This document shows positions 60,702 through 64,000 of a stretch of 64,000 nucleotides of DNA, one piece after another (position 1 is the stretch's first letter; each line of letters opens with the position of its first letter). The position numbers and the translations under genes were made by a program. This DNA comes from Pleomorphomonas sp. JP5 (lineage in GTDB: Bacteria; Pseudomonadota; Alphaproteobacteria; Rhizobiales; Pleomorphomonadaceae): assembly GCF_023721815.1 (NCBI RefSeq), contig NZ_JAMDLI010000008.1, positions 186,001-250,000 on the forward strand. Reading direction: 5' to 3'. The notes beneath the pieces are model-generated. The model did no database searches and was not told the origin of the DNA. It saw only the letters and a list, made by a program, of their open reading frames with translations.

Positions 60702-60845
60702 TCAGAAGCCAAGGCCACGGCTGAGGTTGCGCTCGCGGGCTTCGAGGTCGTAACGGTCGCCGGCTTCGTTCAGGTAGGCCATGTCGCGCTCGGCCTGGGT
60801 GGGAACGCGGAGGAACTTGGCGGTGCGCTTGAGGGTGGCGAACAT
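60702..60845 (-). CDS. DUF3563-type small protein, copy 2
   Basis: A 47-residue paralogue of copies 1 and 3: MFATLKRTAKFLRVPTQAER leads to the core RDMAYLNEAGDRYDLEARER and ends NLSRGLGF. It has the most typical DUF3563 ending (xRGLGF) of the three. AAGGA lies before the ATG. Its upstream region abuts the long mucR leader, from which it diverges. Confidence 0.85.
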   Translation of the reverse strand: MFATLKRTAKFLRVPTQAERDMAYLNEAGDRYDLEARERNLSRGLGF

Positions 60846-60910
60846 CTCGGTTTTCCTTCTTTCAGACCGGAGGTTTCCGGCCTCTTTCTCTCTTCTTTCT
60901 TGACGCCCCC

Positions 60911-60967
60911 AATATAGGCCCGGCTGCCACCGTGGCCTAATCGCAAGTTCTGAAGAGCAGCTTCAGA
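60911..60967 (-). promoter_or_regulatory. DUF3563 regulatory module, copy 2
   Basis: Perfect inverted repeat TCTGAAG-N5-CTTCAGA (60949-60967), two bases, TTGCGATTAGG (half-palindrome, starting 60946), 24 bases, TATATT (60911-60916). The leader hairpin is at 60865-60882. Confidence 0.7.
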
Positions 60968-61243
60968 TTCTCTTTGGATAATGGTTGGTTAGCGACAGGC
61001 GAGGTGGTGAGCGTCTCCGGCCGAGCCCCCGTCGCCGCTGTGTCGGGCATGATCCGATATTGCCACAATGCCATGAGAGCCTGTTGTGTGTTCACCCTGG
61101 GCATGCGCGATGCTTTTGCCGGACTACGATACAAAATAGATCTTTGGAGACACATCCTCCAAAACCCTTTTTGTATTGAACGGGCGTTACATGAGGCGTA
61201 TGAGGCTACTCGGCGAATTATTCTTAGTCTTGGAGACATTCTA
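60968..61243 (+). other. Leader and upstream region of mucR
   Basis: 276 bases, noticeably AT-richer than the surroundings from about 61120 onward, holding a nested inverted repeat at 61130-61175 and no gene. An open frame extends upstream from mucR but lacks coding character. Confidence 0.6.
61130..61175 (+). promoter_or_regulatory. Nested inverted repeat upstream of mucR
   Basis: The outer arms TACAAAA and TTTTGTA enclose an inner repeat TTTGGAG-N7-CTCCAAA (61143-61163). MucR/Ros proteins bind AT-rich sites and usually repress their own genes, so this may be the autoregulatory site. Confidence 0.5.
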
Positions 61244-61675
61244 GTGAACGAATACGATGATATGACTACCCTCGATATAGCGGCAAGCATTGTTGCTGCC
61301 TATGTGGGCAACAACTCCCTGCCGACGCCTGAGCTGCCTGCGCTCATCGCCAGCGTTCACGCCGCCCTCATTCGAGTCCGTGGAGGCTCTGCCGCCGGCA
61401 GCAGCCAGGAGCCGACGGCCGAACCGGCCAAGCCCGCCGTTCCGGTCAAGAAGTCGGTCACCCCCGACTACCTCATCTGCCTTGAGGACGGGAAGAAGTT
61501 CAAATCGCTGAAGCGCCATCTTCGCACGCACTACGACATGTCGCCCGAAGAGTACCGCGAGAAGTGGAACCTCCCCAGCGATTACCCGATGGTCGCGCCG
61601 AACTATGCCGCCGCTCGCTCGAACCTCGCCAAGCAGATGGGCCTCGGCCAGCAGCGCAAGCGGTCTGCCTCCTGA
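61244..61675 (+). CDS. mucR: MucR/Ros-family zinc-finger regulator
   Basis: The 143-residue protein has an N-terminal oligomerisation part ([31 protein letters not shown]), a Pro/Ala-rich linker, and the Ros-type zinc finger: [36 protein letters not shown], with Cys79, Asp82, His92 and a second His near 96 as metal ligands. It ends with the family motif [22 protein letters not shown]. In Rhizobiales such proteins silence many genes by binding AT-rich DNA. The GTG at 61244 has GGAG eight bases upstream. A plus-strand terminator follows. Confidence 0.92.
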   Translation: MNEYDDMTTLDIAASIVAAYVGNNSLPTPELPALIASVHAALIRVRGGSAAGSSQEPTAEPAKPAVPVKKSVTPDYLICLEDGKKFKSLKRHLRTHYDMSPEEYREKWNLPSDYPMVAPNYAAARSNLAKQMGLGQQRKRSAS

Positions 61676-61759
61676 TTGCTCCGGCAGGCGAGCGTCATCC
61701 GGCCGGAGTGAAGCGAAGGCCGACAAGATGAAGCGTCACTAGCAGGAGCCTGAAGCACC

Positions 61760-61790
61760 AAAGCCCCGCCCTCACCGGCGGGGTTTTGTC
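61760..61790 (+). terminator. mucR terminator
   Basis: AAAGCCCCGCC pairs with GGCGGGGTTTT (one GU pair) around a six-base loop, followed by GTC. Confidence 0.85.
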
Positions 61791-61826
61791 TATCGGCATC
61801 GTCCTTGGCCGGACTGCAAGAACGAC

Positions 61827-61859
61827 AAAGCGCCCGAACCGGCCAGGTGTCGAGCGCTT
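61827..61859 (-). terminator. 3' stem-loop of DUF3563 copy 3
   Basis: AAGCGCTCGA with TTCGGGCGCTTT, followed on the minus strand by GTCGTTCTTG. Confidence 0.6.
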
Positions 61860-61884
61860 GACGTCGTCTTGCTGCGGGTGCCCG

Positions 61885-62043
61885 TCAGAGACCGAGGGTC
61901 CGGTTGAGGTTGCGGCGGCCGAGGTTCCGTTCGCGAGCCTCAAGGTCGTAACGGTCACCGGCCTCGTTCAGGTAGGCCATGTCGCGCTCGGCCTGGGTCA
62001 GGGGGCGCAGGAGCTTGGCGGTACGCCTGAGGGTGGCGAACAT
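61885..62043 (-). CDS. DUF3563-type small protein, copy 3
   Basis: A 52-residue paralogue: MFATLRRTAKLLRPLTQAER, core RDMAYLNEAGDRYDLEARER (identical to copy 2), and an Arg/Asn-rich end NLGRRNLNRTLGL. It lies between mucR (convergent) and the phage-like genes (same strand, 117 bases upstream). AAGGA precedes the ATG. Confidence 0.85.
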   Translation of the reverse strand: MFATLRRTAKLLRPLTQAERDMAYLNEAGDRYDLEARERNLGRRNLNRTLGL

Positions 62044-62107
62044 CTCGATTTTCCTTCTTTCAGACCGGAGGTTTCCGGCCTCTTTCTCTCATCTCTTTGA
62101 CGCCCTC

Positions 62108-62164
62108 AATATAGGCGAGGAAAGGCTTGCGACCTAATCGCAACTTCTGAAGGGGGGCTTCAGA
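62108..62164 (-). promoter_or_regulatory. DUF3563 regulatory module, copy 3
   Basis: Perfect inverted repeat TCTGAAG-N5-CTTCAGA (62146-62164), two bases, perfect palindrome TTGCGA-TTAGG-TCGCAA (62127-62143), 24 bases, TATATT (62108-62113). The leader hairpin is at 62063-62080. The outer repeat overlaps the stop codon of the upstream gene. Confidence 0.72.
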
Positions 62165-62825
62165 TTCTCTTCGGCGGGGCGGTGTCGTCGGGCGCGGTTG
62201 TCGTGGTCGCGTCGGGCCACCGGCCGAATGCCCCGAGGCCGAGTGCCCCGAGAATGTCGGATGGCACCTTTCGCCGCAGTTCCGGCGGCACAATGCGCTC
62301 CACCCTGCCTGCCAATAGCCGCCGGTAGCGCCATAGCGCGCTGCGCATCTTGGACAGTTCATCAAGAGCCAGCGCACGAAGCTGGGGCGGCGATGGCGGG
62401 AAGGAGAGGTTCGGCTTGTCGCCAAGGGATGCCACATCGCCCTTGATCCAGCGCTTGGCCGCCGCTTCGACCGTCCAGGCAGGCACATCCTCAAGGGCGA
62501 TGTCATAGGCTTCCGAACGGGCTTCGATAACGGCGTCGCTCATGTTGCCGGCGGGGAACGCGGCGAGGAGCTTTGCGACATGCCTCAACGCACTGAACGC
62601 GTCGGGCCTGGCCTCGGCATACGGCGCGACCTCATCCACCAACTGCAACAAGATCGATCGTTCCTCCGGCGTGAGAGCCCGGCTCAAGGTCGGGGTTCGG
62701 CTCGCCGCCTCCGTGGGCTGCAAGGTGCGCTCCAGCTCGGCGAGCGAAGGCGGCAAGGATAGCGTCGTGGGGCGATGCTGCAGCAGGTTGGCGAGTGCTG
62801 CGGGAAGCGCGGAAGGATTGGACAC
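62160..62825 (-). CDS. Hypothetical protein, probably phage- or element-derived
   Basis: 221 residues, helical, without a signal peptide or membrane segment. A recognisable block is LTPEERSILLQLVDEVAPYAEARPDAF followed by DAVIEARSEAYDIALEDVPAWTVEAAAKRWIKGD. The latter resembles the small loader-type proteins found next to phage replication genes, but I cannot name a family. The GTG at 62825 has GGAG upstream. It begins 194 bases inside the previous gene in another frame, an unusually long overlap. Confidence 0.65.
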   Translation of the reverse strand: MSNPSALPAALANLLQHRPTTLSLPPSLAELERTLQPTEAASRTPTLSRALTPEERSILLQLVDEVAPYAEARPDAFSALRHVAKLLAAFPAGNMSDAVIEARSEAYDIALEDVPAWTVEAAAKRWIKGDVASLGDKPNLSFPPSPPQLRALALDELSKMRSALWRYRRLLAGRVERIVPPELRRKVPSDILGALGLGAFGRWPDATTTTAPDDTAPPKRI

Positions 62826-63432
62826 GGTTCGACTCCGGTGCGGGTTTCAGACGATTGTCGCGAGCCTGGTAGACGGCTTCGGTGAAGTAGCTCCAGGAAC
62901 GGATGCTCGACGGTCCGGCCCGGCTACATCGGGCCCGGATGGTCGGGAGAATGTCGGCCTGGAGATCGCAGCCGTTGCGGATCCAGTTCATCGGCTCGGA
63001 GAGGACGATGAGCCCTGGCGCCGAGGCGAGCTTCGCCAGCGCCTCTCCCCCGGCCTCCGTCAGTTCCTCGCCCAGCGTTTCGCCATCCGGCTTCGAGATC
63101 GGTCGCGGTTCGGGCTCCGGTACCGACCGACGTTCGGAAACCGGGTCGCGCGCCTCGTCCGGTGTAGTCTGGGGGGATATAGGGGGGTGTTTGGGGGTGT
63201 GGGGGAAAGAGGGGGGAGAAGGGGGATACCCAGAGGTGTCGGGCGACTGTCCGGTGACCGTCGCGTGACCGTCACGCTTCCTGTCCCGCTCCCGGCGCTT
63301 GCGCTCGGTGCCCCTGGCGCGACGCTCGGCCTCGACGGCGGCGCCCTCCTCCACCGCCCGGACGGCGAGGACGATGGCGTCGATGGGCGCGCCGGCGGCG
63401 GCCATCTGTTCGATCAGGCCGGCAATGCTCAT
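62632..63432 (-). CDS. Hypothetical protein, phage replication-region type
   Basis: The 266-residue protein opens with MSIAGLIEQMAAAGAPIDAIVLAVRAVEE, then an Arg/Lys-rich helix (EAERRARGTERKRRERDRKR) and a Pro/Ser-rich linker. A C-terminal part contains PMNWIRNGCDLQADILPTIRARC and SIRSWSYFTEAVYQARDNR. This layout is seen in uncharacterised proteins of alphaproteobacterial prophage replication regions. The linker is encoded opposite the G-rich tract at 63171-63225. The start may instead be upstream at 63492. The end overlaps the next gene by 194 bases. Confidence 0.6.
   Translation of the reverse strand: MSIAGLIEQMAAAGAPIDAIVLAVRAVEEGAAVEAERRARGTERKRRERDRKRDGHATVTGQSPDTSGYPPSPPSFPHTPKHPPISPQTTPDEARDPVSERRSVPEPEPRPISKPDGETLGEELTEAGGEALAKLASAPGLIVLSEPMNWIRNGCDLQADILPTIRARCSRAGPSSIRSWSYFTEAVYQARDNRLKPAPESNRVQSFRASRSTRQPAAASPHDAILAAFARRAGAHLAAHGGGEPNPDLEPGSHAGGTIDLVAVGG
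63171..63225 (+). repeat. G-rich tract with six runs of five or six G
   Basis: Runs of 6, 6, 5, 5, 6 and 5 G lie within 55 bases, separated by three to five mostly A/T bases. This is a strong candidate for a G-quadruplex. It lies inside the phage-like gene, on its template strand. Confidence 0.85.
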
Positions 63433-64000
63433 CGATCGGCCCCGCTTGCCCAAATCCCCATGTCCACCCTCCCGTCCCAAAGGGAACTTCACCTTGCAAA
63501 GGCTTGGAGCCCTCGCTGCGTGACTCAGTCATACGGGATGAGGGTTGCCGCACTCGAATGAAGGGCGGGAGATGGGGCACGATCTGAGAGTCGCGACACG
63601 AAGACGCGGTTGTGAACGCATCAGGAATATGGTCGGCAGACACCTTCAGACGGCACCGGTCCCAGCGCCGCGAGACGGCCGGCTTCACGCTCGTGAAGGT
63701 CATCCGGTTCCGTCGCAAGTTCAGGAAAGGCGACAAAACCTCACTGTTCCAACCAGTCTGTTTGGGATGTGTTGGAGGGAGGCTTTCTCCTTGCCGCTCC
63801 TCTGGTCAGCCTGACCGGCAGGGATTTTCCGCTTTAGGTGCAGAACGAGATTGCCCGGCCGATAGAGCGCTCGAAGCATGTGAAGAGCCTGACACGGTGC
63901 TGACGGCTCTCTCGTACTGAGCACCCGAGCCAAAACGCAGGGCGACAGCCCTTCGGGAGGCTACGAGTTTGGCGCCAATAGTGCGGCGGGAGCGTTCGCG
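63433..64000. other. Window end without a recognised gene
   Basis: 568 bases. Short frames exist on both strands (for example plus 63545-63814 and minus 63806-64000, open at the edge), but none shows a known motif or a good ribosome site. A gene may begin beyond the window. Confidence 0.45.

Noticed and set aside
60974..61243. In-frame 90-residue extension upstream of mucR
   Set aside because: AT-rich, contains an inverted repeat, and matches no part of MucR proteins; the GTG at 61244 has a good ribosome site.
63706..63740. Possible fourth, degenerate DUF3563 box (GTCGCAAGTTCAGGAAAG, CGACAAAAC)
   Set aside because: It resembles parts of the module, but the palindromes, spacing and gene are all absent.
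63545..63920. Short plus-strand frames near the window end
   Set aside because: No recognisable motif, no convincing ribosome site, and two competing frames.

Overview
The window is high-GC DNA from an alphaproteobacterium, most likely a member of the Hyphomicrobiales (Rhizobiales). The evidence is the gene order of the str-S10-spc-alpha ribosomal clusters, the way secE-nusG-rplKAJL-rpoBC sits close to a second tuf, a MucR/Ros zinc-finger regulator, and DUF3563-type small proteins. Genus cannot be fixed from the sequence alone.

Layout. (1) 1-4456: a flavodiiron protein cut by the window edge sits behind an arsenite-methyltransferase-like gene; then a TetR repressor is divergent from a DHA2 multidrug exporter, with a palindrome between the exporter's -35 and -10 boxes. 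(2) 4471-12338: a five-gene minus-strand efflux operon, read as membrane-fusion protein, RND pump, OmpR-type regulator, histidine kinase, ABC half-transporter. (3) 12550-16794: tRNA-Val(CAC), a TerB-like protein, rarA, and a DegP/DegQ protease. (4) 16927-36400: the ribosomal block, transcribed right to left (rpsL-rpsG-fusA-tuf, S10, spc, secY-adk, then rpsM-rpsK-rpoA-rplQ). Promoter-like sequences with good -35/-10 spacing lie before rpsL, rplN and rpsM. Stem-loops lie after rplO, adk and rplQ. (5) 37046-50785: rpoC, rpoB, rplL, rplJ, rplA, rplK, nusG, secE, tRNA-Trp, and a second tuf that appears identical to the first through the coding region. (6) 51233-58608: a CHASE4-like/GGDEF/EAL protein, a gnd-zwf operon (oxidative pentose phosphate pathway), a DUF2459 protein, and a PAS-GGDEF diguanylate cyclase. 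(7) 59046-64000: an accessory segment with a small exported two-repeat protein, three paralogous about 50-aa DUF3563-type genes, an exported protein with a VHL-beta-like domain, mucR, and two overlapping genes that look phage-derived.

The core (12-50 kb) is the transcription-translation machinery and its protein-export partners, arranged conventionally. The most unusual signal is in 59.7-62.2 kb. Three DUF3563 modules each repeat the same layout: an inverted repeat TCTGAA-N7-TTCAGA, two bases, a TTGCGATTAGG box, exactly 24 bases, a TATATT-like box, a hairpin in the 5' leader, a purine-rich ribosome site, the gene, and a similar 3' stem-loop. They are interleaved with mucR and the VHL-like gene. 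This looks like a small co-regulated set with a common, unidentified regulator.

No CRISPR array, transposase, insertion sequence or rRNA gene was seen.
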